Source: Pseudomonadota bacterium (GTDB lineage Bacteria; Pseudomonadota; Alphaproteobacteria; Rhodobacterales; Rhodobacteraceae). From it: a stretch of 64,000 bases of DNA. The notes below the pieces were generated by a model, which searched no databases, was not told the DNA's origin, and saw only the letters and a list, made by a program, of their open reading frames with translations. The stretch lies in assembly GCA_963205235.1 (NCBI GenBank), contig CAUJIP010000005.1, positions 1-64,000 of the forward strand. Direction: 5' to 3'. The position numbers and the translations under genes were made by a program. Positions 33,111-41,105 of this stretch are shown here, piece after piece (position 1 is the first letter of the stretch; every line of letters begins with the position of its first letter).

Positions 33111-34676
33111 ATGGCAGACGGCGATCTTCCCGAAGGCAAGCGGCAGCGCGGCGGGCGGCAGAAGATGCGCGAGGCCCGTGTCGGCGTCGAGGCGGGTGTC
33201 CACCGGCCCTACATCGTCCGTGGCATCCCGACCTATGACATCCTTTCCGAAGAAAGCCTTGTCGCCATCGAGACCACCGCCGACCGCATCCTTGCCGAAA
33301 TCGGGATCGAACTGCGCGACGACGTCGAGGCGATGCAGCTTTACAAGCGCGCGGGGGCTGATGTCACCGAGACCGCCCCGCAAATCTGGCGCCTGCGCTT
33401 CGAGCCCGGCATGCTGCGCGAGGTGCTGAAGACCGCCCCGCCCGTATTTGCGCAACATGCCCGCAACCCGGCGAACACCGTGCAGATCGGCGGCAACAAC
33501 GTCGTCTTCGCACCCTCCTACGGCTCGCCCTTCGTAATGGACCTCGACCGCGGTCGCCGCTACGGCACGATCGATGACTTTCGCAATTTCATCAAGCTGG
33601 CCCAGTCGTCACCCTGGTTGCACCATTCTGGCGGCACCGTGTGCGAACCTACCGACGTCCCGGTGAACAAGCGTCACCTCGACATGGTTTACAGCCACAT
33701 CCGCTATTCCGACCGGGGCTTCCTTGGCTCGATCACCGCGCCGGAACGTGCGGCGGATAGCGTCGAGATGGCCCGCATCCTGTTTGGCGAGGCCTTCACC
33801 GACCAGAACTGCGTGGTGATGGGCAACTTCAACACGACCTCGCCGCTTGTGATCGACGGCGTTACCGCCGCCGGCATCCGCACCTATGCAGCCGCCAACC
33901 AAGGTTCGATCCACCTGCCGTTCCTTCTGGGTGGCGCGGTCGCCCCGCTGACCACCGCCGGTATGGTCGCGCAGGGATTTGCTGAATCAATGGCCTCCTG
34001 CGCCCTGGCCCAGCTGACCCGCCCCGGCGCACCGACGATCCTGGCCTCATTCTTCTCGTCGATGTCGCTGAAGACCGGCTCGCCCACTTTCGGAATGCCG
34101 GAACCGGCCATCGGCTCGCTTGCCATGGGTCAGTTGGCCCGCCGCATCAACCTGCCCCTGCGTTGCGCGGGGAACTTCTCGACCTCGAAACTGCCGGACG
34201 GGCAGGCGATGTGGCAAAGCATGATGTCGATGATGTCAGCCATACAAGGCGGGGCGAACTATGTCCTGCACTCGGCCGGGTTCTTGGATGGCCTGCTGTC
34301 GATGTCCTACGAAAAGGTCGTAATGGACACCGACATCTGCGGCGCGCTGCATTCCTATCTGGACGGAATGGTGGTGAACGAGGACACGCTGGCGTTCGAG
34401 GCTTTGAACGAACTTGGGCCGGGACAGCATCTGTTTTCCACCCAGCACACGCTGCGGCACTATGAGACCGCCTACTGGGACTCTGCGCTGGATGACAACC
34501 AGCCGTGGGAGACCTGGGACGAACAGGGCGGCATCGACTATGCCCAGCGCGCCAACACCCGCTGGAAGAAGATCCTGCGTGAATATGAGGCCCCGGCGCT
34601 GGACCAGGGCACCGACGAGGCTCTGCTTGACTTCATCGCCCGCCGCAAGGCCTCGATGGAAGACATGTGGTACTGA
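33111..34676 (+). CDS. trimethylamine methyltransferase (MttB) family protein, non-pyrrolysine
   Basis: 521 residues. The family pattern is seen in basic N-terminal GGRQKMREARVGVEAGVHRPYI, then NPANTVQIGGNNVVFAPSYGSPFV and GVTAAGIRTYAAANQG. There is no in-frame TAG, so this is the non-pyrrolysine branch, whose characterised members demethylate betaines such as glycine or proline betaine with a corrinoid protein. No corrinoid partner or MtgA-like gene is adjacent, so the substrate and acceptor are open. Confidence 0.85.
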   Translation: MADGDLPEGKRQRGGRQKMREARVGVEAGVHRPYIVRGIPTYDILSEESLVAIETTADRILAEIGIELRDDVEAMQLYKRAGADVTETAPQIWRLRFEPGMLREVLKTAPPVFAQHARNPANTVQIGGNNVVFAPSYGSPFVMDLDRGRRYGTIDDFRNFIKLAQSSPWLHHSGGTVCEPTDVPVNKRHLDMVYSHIRYSDRGFLGSITAPERAADSVEMARILFGEAFTDQNCVVMGNFNTTSPLVIDGVTAAGIRTYAAANQGSIHLPFLLGGAVAPLTTAGMVAQGFAESMASCALAQLTRPGAPTILASFFSSMSLKTGSPTFGMPEPAIGSLAMGQLARRINLPLRCAGNFSTSKLPDGQAMWQSMMSMMSAIQGGANYVLHSAGFLDGLLSMSYEKVVMDTDICGALHSYLDGMVVNEDTLAFEALNELGPGQHLFSTQHTLRHYETAYWDSALDDNQPWETWDEQGGIDYAQRANTRWKKILREYEAPALDQGTDEALLDFIARRKASMEDMWY

Positions 34677-34832
34677 CCGCCTGATCTGACCTGCCCAACT
34701 TCCCAAGATCAACGCCCCCGGCCCGGGGGGCTGCTTCGTGCATCCACAATCACGCCGCAGCCTCAGACGTTACCTCTCGCGGTGTTGCATCGCCAATTGC
34801 TCGGCACGGGACCGAATCCGAAGCAGTCGGTT

Positions 34833-35540
34833 TCAGACGCTAACGCCGAAGATCCTGCCGACACCAGCCGTGATCGCCATGGCCGCCGCGCCCCAGAAGA
34901 GGACACGGACCGTGGCCGGAAGCTTCGGCGCGCCGCCTGCTGCAGCGCCGATGGCCCCCAGCGCGGCAAGGCTGGCCAGTGTGGTGACGACGACGGCGGG
35001 GATAATCTGCGCTGTCGGGGCCAGCAGGGCCGCCGCAAGGGGCACGGCAGCCGCGATCGTGAAGGTCACACCCGAGGCGAAGGCCGCCTGCAACGGGTTG
35101 GCGGTGTGGACTTCGGATAGACCCAGTTCATCGCGCGTATGGGCGCCAAGGGCGTCCTTCTCGGTCAGTTCCCGCGCCACCAGGGCCGCCGTGGCGGGCG
35201 ACAGGCCCCGGGATTCGTAGATCGAGGCCAACTCGGCCTCTTCCGCTTCCGGCGTGTCGATCAGCGCCTGGCGTTCGCGGGCAATGTCGGCGCGTTCGAC
35301 GTCGGACTGCGAACTGACCGAGACATACTCGCCCGCCGCCATCGACATGGCCCCTGCGGCAAGGCCCGCAGCCCCGGCCACAAGCACGGCTGTCGGGCTG
35401 GGATCGGCGGCAGCAACCCCGACGATCAGCGACGAGACCGAGACGATCCCGTCATTGGCCCCCAGAACAGCCGCCCGCAACCAACCGGCGCGGTCAAGAT
35501 AGTGCAACTCTGCATGGGCGGATTTGTAGGCGAGTGTCAT
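34833..35540 (-). CDS. VIT1/CCC1 family Fe2+/Mn2+ transporter
   Basis: 235 residues. The first helix region LRAAVLGANDGIVSVSSLIVGVAAA is the family signature, followed by GAAGLAAGAMSMAAGEYVSVSSQSDVERAD and a charged cytoplasmic metal-binding domain rich in Glu (about 85-140). Three C-terminal helices complete the fold. Relatives export or sequester Fe2+ and Mn2+. The ATG overlaps the sensor kinase stop by 4 bp, so its expression is tied to the two-component system. Confidence 0.9.
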   Translation of the reverse strand: MTLAYKSAHAELHYLDRAGWLRAAVLGANDGIVSVSSLIVGVAAADPSPTAVLVAGAAGLAAGAMSMAAGEYVSVSSQSDVERADIARERQALIDTPEAEEAELASIYESRGLSPATAALVARELTEKDALGAHTRDELGLSEVHTANPLQAAFASGVTFTIAAAVPLAAALLAPTAQIIPAVVVTTLASLAALGAIGAAAGGAPKLPATVRVLFWGAAAMAITAGVGRIFGVSV

Positions 35541-36883
35541 TGGGTCCGGTCCTTCTGAAAGGGGGTGGTGCCGTGCAGGGAGATGCAGGCGGAAAAGCCG
35601 GTGGGTTTGCCGGGCAAGGGTGAGGTCAGGCGAAGCGGCGTGCCGATCCGCTCGGCAATCGTGTGGACGATTGCAAGGCCAAGGCCGCTGCCTTCACCCG
35701 CTTTCTTGCCGCGCACGAAACGGCCGGACAGGGCGGCAAGCTCATCGGAAGGGATCGGCGGGCAATCGTTCTCGACACAAAGGGTGCCAGTGCGGTCCAA
35801 CGTCACGGCCACCGCGCCCTGCCCGTGGCGCAGTGCGTTCTCGATCAGGTTTCGCACGATGATCGCCACGGCATCGGGGTCAATGTCCGAGGGCACAGGC
35901 CCCTCGGGCAGCGAAAGTGCCACGCGACCGGCATCAGGGCCTTGGGAAAAGTCCCCGGCCACGATCTTCAGAACCGGGCGCAAGTCTTGCGGGGCATCGA
36001 CCAGAAGGCGCGCGCCCTCGGCCCTTGCCAGCTGCATCAGGCGTTCGGACAGGCGGGTCAGGCGTTTCAGTGTGGCCTCGATCTCTCCCGCCCGGCGCGC
36101 GCTGTCGGGATCGGTCGAGGTCTGCCGCAGCCGCTGTACCTGTGCCAGCGCCCCGGCCAGCGGGGTGCGAAACTCATGCGCGGCATTGGCGGTAAAGCTG
36201 CGTTCGGCGGCAAAGGCGGTTTCCAGCCGGTGCAGAAGCTGGTTCAGCGTCTCGGCAATCGGGCGCAGTTCGGTGGCCATCTCCGTCGCGGGCAAGGGAG
36301 ACAGGTCGTTCACCCCCCGTCGCGCCAACTGCCCGCGCAACTGCCCCAGCGGGCGCAGGCCATAGCCCAACCCGTAGAAGATGCCCAGGATACTCAGAGG
36401 GATCATCACAACCAGCGGCAGGGCCAGCGAGAACGCCATCTCGCGCGCCACCTCGCGGCGGTGCGACAGGGGTTCGGCAATGGTCAGCGCGATGGTGCCT
36501 TGCACGGCTGTCTCGTGATAAAAGCGCAGGTCGTCGGATTCATGAAAGCCAGTCTCGGCAAAAGCGGGGAAATGCACAGGGTCCGCGCGGTGCGATGTCA
36601 GAAGGATGCGCCCCTGGTCATCGCGAACGACATAGGTGAAGTGCTCGTCATGGTCGTCCAGCGCCATCACATGTCGGGTGACTCCTTCTTCTTCCCGCTC
36701 CAGCACGTCGACGACGGCAAGTTGCAGGATGCGCTGCCCGGTTTCCTGCAGGGCGGAATCGAAGACCTCGTTCAGCTCGGATGTCAGCAGCCGCGCCGTC
36801 ACCAGCGCCGTGCCAAGCCAGATCAGCGTGACGATCACCGACAGCGCGGCCGCGGACCGCAGGCGGATCGAGGCGCGTGTCAT
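35537..36883 (-). CDS. sensor histidine kinase of OmpR-type two-component system
   Basis: 448 residues. Membrane helices lie at about 11-33 and 149-172, with a periplasmic part between them that is rich in His and Asp (H71, H78, H81, H98, H104, H114, H123). HAMP follows, then HisKA with H236 in AANAAHEFRTPLAG, and an HATPase domain (NLIENALRHG; GSGLGLAIV). The His/Asp cluster suggests direct sensing of a metal. It overlaps the response regulator and VIT genes by 4 bp each. Confidence 0.92.
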   Translation of the reverse strand: MTRASIRLRSAAALSVIVTLIWLGTALVTARLLTSELNEVFDSALQETGQRILQLAVVDVLEREEEGVTRHVMALDDHDEHFTYVVRDDQGRILLTSHRADPVHFPAFAETGFHESDDLRFYHETAVQGTIALTIAEPLSHRREVAREMAFSLALPLVVMIPLSILGIFYGLGYGLRPLGQLRGQLARRGVNDLSPLPATEMATELRPIAETLNQLLHRLETAFAAERSFTANAAHEFRTPLAGALAQVQRLRQTSTDPDSARRAGEIEATLKRLTRLSERLMQLARAEGARLLVDAPQDLRPVLKIVAGDFSQGPDAGRVALSLPEGPVPSDIDPDAVAIIVRNLIENALRHGQGAVAVTLDRTGTLCVENDCPPIPSDELAALSGRFVRGKKAGEGSGLGLAIVHTIAERIGTPLRLTSPLPGKPTGFSACISLHGTTPFQKDRTQ

Positions 36884-37539
36884 GCCGCGCCCAAGCGGTA
36901 GCCAAGCCCGCGTTCGGTGACGATGACATCGGGCCCCAACTTCTTGCGCAGACGGCTGACATGCACCTCGATCGTATTGCTCTCGATCTCGGCATCAAAG
37001 GAATACAGCCGCTCTTCCAGCTGCGGCTTGGACAGAAGCTGACCGGGCTTTTGCAGGAACGCTTCGAACAGCACCCATTCCCGGGCGGTCAGCGGGATCG
37101 GGCGGCCTGCCTTGCTGACCCGACGTTCGGCAAGGTCGATGGACAGATCACCAAGGGAAATCAGCGGGTTGGGGTTGCCGGAATAGCGCCGCGCGACGGC
37201 CCCGATCCGGGCGGAAAGCTCGGACAGGTCGAACGGCTTGACCAGATAGTCATCCGCCCCGGCGTTCAGCCCTTCGATCCGGTCGGACACCTGATCCAGC
37301 GCTGTCATGATGATCACCGGGGTCTGGCTGCCCTTGGCCCGCAGGCTGCGCAGAAAGGGCAGGCCCCGGCCATCAGGAAGCATCAGGTCAAGCAGGATCA
37401 GGTCGAAGCTGGCCGTGGCAAGGGCATCGGACGCCTCGTCCAGCCGCGCGGCCCAGTCGACGGAATGGCCTTCGCCCTCGGCCTGCTCACGCAAAGCAGT
37501 GGCGATCACCCGGTCATCCTCGATCAGCAAGATGCGCAT
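36880..37539 (-). CDS. OmpR/PhoB family response regulator
   Basis: 219 residues from ATG 37539; GAAGGAGACAGGTGGG lies upstream. The receiver domain has phosphorylation site D51 (LLDLMLPDG), T-loop MTALD and K in VKPFDL. The winged helix contains LTAREWVLFEAFLQKPGQLLS and the recognition helix region SNTIEVHVSRLRKKLG. It is the QseB/PmrA/TctD-like type. It is the first gene of the minus-strand operon and probably regulates the divergent PepSY genes as well. Confidence 0.94.
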   Translation of the reverse strand: MRILLIEDDRVIATALREQAEGEGHSVDWAARLDEASDALATASFDLILLDLMLPDGRGLPFLRSLRAKGSQTPVIIMTALDQVSDRIEGLNAGADDYLVKPFDLSELSARIGAVARRYSGNPNPLISLGDLSIDLAERRVSKAGRPIPLTAREWVLFEAFLQKPGQLLSKPQLEERLYSFDAEIESNTIEVHVSRLRKKLGPDVIVTERGLGYRLGAA

Positions 37540-37587
37540 CCCACCTGTCTCCTTCGGGCCCCGCATAGCGCGGCAACCTGACAGCCA

Positions 37588-37660
37588 CCTGAAGCAGATA
37601 ATCGCGCGGCTTCAGGCTGACGTCAGCTTCACGCGCCATAAGGCGTGCAGGACCTGAAGC
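37588..37660. promoter_or_regulatory. candidate response-regulator binding region between divergent operons
   Basis: CCTGAAGC occurs at 37588-37595 and 37653-37660, and its complement GCTTCAGG at 37609-37616. The perfect palindrome GCTGACGTCAGC (37616-37627) abuts the inverted copy. All lie in the 133-bp gap between the response regulator and the PepSY gene. OmpR-type regulators bind repeats, so these are the natural candidates. Confidence 0.45.
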
Positions 37661-37672
37661 GGAGTGTCGTCG

Positions 37673-37978
37673 ATGATCGGGATATCAACAAGGTCGATGC
37701 TGACCCTGGCGCTGATTGCCAGCCCGGCGTTGGCGCGTGACGAATGCATCGTGCCGATGACCGACTGGCAGCCGCGCGAGGCGGTGATGAAATTTGCCGC
37801 CGAACAAGGCTGGGACCTGCGCCGGATCCGCATCGACGACGGTTGCTACGAGGTGACCGGTCGCGATGCCGAGGGTCGCGTGATCGAAGTCAAGCTCAAC
37901 CCCGCAACCTTGGCCGTGGTCGAGATGGAGTTCGAGGGCAGCGACGATGATGCGCATGAAGACAGCAATGATGACTGA
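37673..37978 (+). CDS. exported PepSY domain protein
   Basis: 101 residues. The chosen ATG 37673 has GGAG eight bases upstream and gives a signal peptide ending at ASPALA|RDE (about residue 21). The remainder is one PepSY domain (WQPREAVMKFAAEQGWDLRRIRIDDGCYEVTGRDAEGRVIEVKLNPATLAVVEME) with an acidic tail EGSDDDAHEDSNDD. PepSY proteins are often found with two-component systems and haem or metal redox proteins. First gene of the divergent operon. Confidence 0.85.
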   Translation: MIGISTRSMLTLALIASPALARDECIVPMTDWQPREAVMKFAAEQGWDLRRIRIDDGCYEVTGRDAEGRVIEVKLNPATLAVVEMEFEGSDDDAHEDSNDD

Positions 37979-38032
37979 CAGGAAGTTCGGCGCATCTGCG
38001 CAGCCCATCCACTAACCCCAAGGAGAGACAGA

Positions 38033-38389
38033 ATGAAACGTACCTTTGCCCTTTTGCTGATCACGTCGGCCCTTGGCTCTGGCTCGGTGGCAAACGCCGG
38101 CGGACATGGTCTTTTTCTGGCACCCGAAGTCAGCACCACCTTGCGGATTGTGCCGGGCGCGAACCTGACCCTGATCGACGGGGATGAAGAAGAAGACGGT
38201 GGCTGGCTGTGGTCGTGGTCCGAAGATGAGGACGAGGACAACGATGAAGATGACGACGAGTGCGAAGATGACGACGACGAAAACGACTGCGCCGCCGGGG
38301 CAACTGGCAACGCGGCAAAGGCAGGCACCGCCCCGCCACCGAATAACGGACTTTTCACCGACGGCACTGCGCCGGTGCAGTCGAACTGA
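38033..38389 (+). CDS. small exported protein with extreme Asp/Glu-rich segment
   Basis: 118 residues. A signal peptide (about 1-22) ends VANA|GGHG. Residues 50-85 are mainly Asp and Glu with only two Cys (77 and 86) and a WLWSW stretch (58-62) before the acidic run. The C-terminus is Ala/Pro/Gly-rich. No known family. AGGAGAGACAG precedes the ATG. Because it lies in a putative metal and redox operon, a periplasmic metal buffer is plausible, but this is inference only. Confidence 0.7.
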   Translation: MKRTFALLLITSALGSGSVANAGGHGLFLAPEVSTTLRIVPGANLTLIDGDEEEDGGWLWSWSEDEDEDNDEDDDECEDDDDENDCAAGATGNAAKAGTAPPPNNGLFTDGTAPVQSN

Positions 38390-38414
38390 TCCCTTTCCTA
38401 CCGGAGTATCCAGG

Positions 38415-38885
38415 ATGAAATCCCTGATCGCAGCCCTTGCCCTGTCCACCGCCCTGATCGCCCCGGGGCTTGCCCTTGCGCGGCCCGTCACGTTGACCGT
38501 CAACATGGCCCAATATGGCGGGCCGGGGGCATATCTTGCCGTCTATGTCACCGATGCCTCGGGGGCCTATGTGGGAAGCCTCTGGATGGCGGGCGGAAAG
38601 TCAAAATATTACAAACACCTGACCGACTGGGCGCAGATGACCGGCGGCGATGTGGCGCAGGTTGACGGGATCACCGGGGCCAGTGTCGGGGCGGGCCAGC
38701 AGCTTCAACTGTCTATGGACCTGGCCGACGCCCTGTTCGATGCGGGCTACACCTTGCACATCGACGCCGCCGCCGAGGAGATGCGCGACAGCCCGAACGA
38801 GATCGCCGTGCCCCTGACCGCCGCAGGTGCCGGACAGGCTGTCCGTGGTCGCCGCTACATCGCCGATTTCACCTACGGTTTCTGA
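38415..38885 (+). CDS. DUF2271 exported protein, putative covalent FMN carrier
   Basis: 156 residues from ATG 38415 (AGG directly upstream); an open frame upstream is a shadow of the acidic gene. The signal peptide ends GLALA|RPV. The DUF2271 fold follows (YLAVYVTDASGAYVGSLWMAGGKSKY). Residues 84-90 read DGITGAS, matching the motif in which ApbE attaches FMN to Thr (compare NqrC and RnfG); T87 is the predicted site. An apbE gene closes the operon, supporting covalent flavinylation. Confidence 0.85.
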   Translation: MKSLIAALALSTALIAPGLALARPVTLTVNMAQYGGPGAYLAVYVTDASGAYVGSLWMAGGKSKYYKHLTDWAQMTGGDVAQVDGITGASVGAGQQLQLSMDLADALFDAGYTLHIDAAAEEMRDSPNEIAVPLTAAGAGQAVRGRRYIADFTYGF

Positions 38886-38897
38886 TCGGACCTGCCC

Positions 38898-41105
38898 ATG
38901 CTTCGCCAAATCCACCGCTGGCCCGGCCTTCTGGCCGCAGCCTTGATCCTTACCCTTGCGCTCAGCGGGGCGGCCTTGTCCCTGTTCCCGGCGTTGGAGC
39001 GGCTCTCCTCTCCCGCCGCGGTCAGCGGCCAGACGGTGGGCGATCTGGCGGCGAAGGTGCTGGCGGCGCATCCGGGGGTCGAGCAGATCCGACGCTCGCC
39101 CTCGGGCCGGATCACCGCCTACTGGTTCGAAGGCGATGTCGCCGGGGCTGCGGTGGTGGACCCGGCGACGGGTCAGGATGTGGCCAGCGCTGACCAGGGC
39201 GCGATGCAGCGCTGGCTGACCGATTTCCACCGCTCGCTTCTGTTGGGTGACGCGGGGCGTTACGGGTCGGCGGTGGGGGCCGTGGCGATGCTGGTGCTGG
39301 CGCTGTCCGGAGCGCTGCTGGTTGCGCGCCGTCAAGGCGGCTGGCAACGCTGGTTCGCGCCGATCAAGGGGCCTTTGGCCGGACGCTGGCACGCCGAACT
39401 GGCACGGGTTGCCGTCGTCGGCCTTGGCCTTTCCGCGGTGACGGCACTGTGGATGACGGCCTCGACCTTCGACCTTCTGCCGTCGGATGAGGCGAACCCT
39501 GCCCTGCCCCAGACGGTCAGCGGCGAGGTGGGCCTGTCCCCCGCCGCGATGACCGCGTTGCAGCAGACGCCGATGGCCGACCTGCGTGACCTGACCTTTC
39601 CCTACGCCGGGGACGCAACCGATGTCTTCACCCTGACCACGGGCGCAGGCACCGGCTACATCGATCAGGGCACCGGAGAGATGCTGGCATGGCAGTCGCC
39701 GGGGCCGTGGACGACGGTCGGGGAATGGATCTACCTCCTCCACACGGGGGATGGCGCTGCGCTTTGGGGGTTGCTCCTTGGTCTCGCCGCGCTGACCGTG
39801 CCGGTGCTGTCGGTGACTGGCGGGCTGATCTGGTGGCGTAACCGCCAAAGCCGCCCGCGCCTGCACGGAATGGCGGCGGCTTCGATGGCCGAGACGGTGA
39901 TCCTTGTCGGCAGCGAGGGCGGCACCACCTGGGGCTTTGCCGCAGCCCTGGCCCGCGCGATGCAGGGACACGGGCAAGGCGTGCATCTTGCAGCCCTCTC
40001 CAGCTTCGCGCCGCAGACCTACGCCCATGCCAAGCAGATCGTCGTCATGACCGCGACCTGGGGCAATGGCGATGCGCCGACCTCGGCCAGGGGTGCGCTG
40101 GAGCGGATCGCCAAGGCCGCCCCCCTGACCGGGGTGCCGCTGGTGGTGCTGGGCTTTGGCGACCGCAATTTCCCCGCCTTCTGTGCCTATGCCGAAGCGG
40201 TGGAAACCGCCGCGCGGACTGCGGGCTGGGCGTTGCCGATGGCGCTGGACCGGATCGACCGGCAATCACCGCAGGCCTTTGCCCGCTGGTCCCGCGCCTT
40301 TGGCGACCTGATCGGTTTGCCCTTGGACATCACCCACCAACCCGAAGCGCCGCAAAGCACCGCCCTGCGCCTTCTGTCCCGCAAGGACTATGGCGACAGC
40401 GTCCAGGCCCCCACCTCGATTCTGCGCTTTGCCCTGCCGCAGACCCCGCTCTGGCAACGCCTGACCGGGCGCGGGATCGGGCGGTTTTCAGCGGGCGACC
40501 TTCTTGGCATCGTGCCAGAGGGCAGCACGGTGGCGCGGCTGTATTCGCTGGCATCTGCTCAGTCGGATGGCTTTGTCGAAATCGTCGTGCGCAAGCATCC
40601 GGGCGGCCTTTGTTCCGGTCAGCTTCTGGCCCTCCGGCCGGGGGACACGGTGCAGGCCTTTCTGCGCCCGAACCCCGGCTTCCAGCCTGACACCTCGAAA
40701 GCACCGCTGATCCTGATCGGCGCAGGCACCGGGATCGGGCCGCTGGTCGGGTTTCTGCGTGCTAACCGGGGACACCGGCCGATGCACCTGTGGTTCGGCG
40801 CGCGGCATCCGCAGGCGGACTATCTTTACGCCGAGGACCTGGCCACCTGGCAGGCCGACAAGCGGCTGACCAGCCTGCGCACTGCGTTTTCCCGCATGGG
40901 GCGACGGCACTATGTGCAGGATGTCCTGCGTGAGGATGCCGAGGCGATCCGCCGCCTGATGGCCCAAGGGGCGCGGATCATGGTCTGTGGCGGACGCGAG
41001 ATGGCAAAGGGCGTGCGCGACGCGATGACGGATATCCTGCATCCGCTTGGCCTGTCCCCCGCCAGCCTGCGGGCAGGAGGGCGCTATGCCGAAGACGTCT
41101 ACTGA
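38898..41105 (+). CDS. PepSY membrane / flavodoxin / ferredoxin-reductase fusion
   Basis: 735 residues. The N-terminal PepSY-TM part has helices at about 9-31, 124-143, 168-188 and 286-312, with His at 6, 111, 165 and 282 that could bind haem. A flavodoxin domain (about 333-478, with TATWGNGDAPTS) and an FNR domain follow (RLYSLAS at 548-554 for FAD; GAGTGIGPLVGFL at 608-620 for NADPH), ending in Tyr like sulfite reductase and P450 reductase. It should move electrons from NADPH across the inner membrane to the periplasm, probably to the DUF2271 flavoprotein. Confidence 0.88.
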   Translation: MLRQIHRWPGLLAAALILTLALSGAALSLFPALERLSSPAAVSGQTVGDLAAKVLAAHPGVEQIRRSPSGRITAYWFEGDVAGAAVVDPATGQDVASADQGAMQRWLTDFHRSLLLGDAGRYGSAVGAVAMLVLALSGALLVARRQGGWQRWFAPIKGPLAGRWHAELARVAVVGLGLSAVTALWMTASTFDLLPSDEANPALPQTVSGEVGLSPAAMTALQQTPMADLRDLTFPYAGDATDVFTLTTGAGTGYIDQGTGEMLAWQSPGPWTTVGEWIYLLHTGDGAALWGLLLGLAALTVPVLSVTGGLIWWRNRQSRPRLHGMAAASMAETVILVGSEGGTTWGFAAALARAMQGHGQGVHLAALSSFAPQTYAHAKQIVVMTATWGNGDAPTSARGALERIAKAAPLTGVPLVVLGFGDRNFPAFCAYAEAVETAARTAGWALPMALDRIDRQSPQAFARWSRAFGDLIGLPLDITHQPEAPQSTALRLLSRKDYGDSVQAPTSILRFALPQTPLWQRLTGRGIGRFSAGDLLGIVPEGSTVARLYSLASAQSDGFVEIVVRKHPGGLCSGQLLALRPGDTVQAFLRPNPGFQPDTSKAPLILIGAGTGIGPLVGFLRANRGHRPMHLWFGARHPQADYLYAEDLATWQADKRLTSLRTAFSRMGRRHYVQDVLREDAEAIRRLMAQGARIMVCGGREMAKGVRDAMTDILHPLGLSPASLRAGGRYAEDVY

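Noticed and set aside
34715-34729. CCCCCG-GCC-CGGGGG hairpin after the MttB-family gene
   Set aside because: The stem is only six pairs with a three-base loop and no T tract; too weak to call a terminator.
38601-40265. 554-codon minus-strand frame opposite the PepSY reductase
   Set aside because: No domain or ribosome site; the plus-strand fusion protein explains the region fully.
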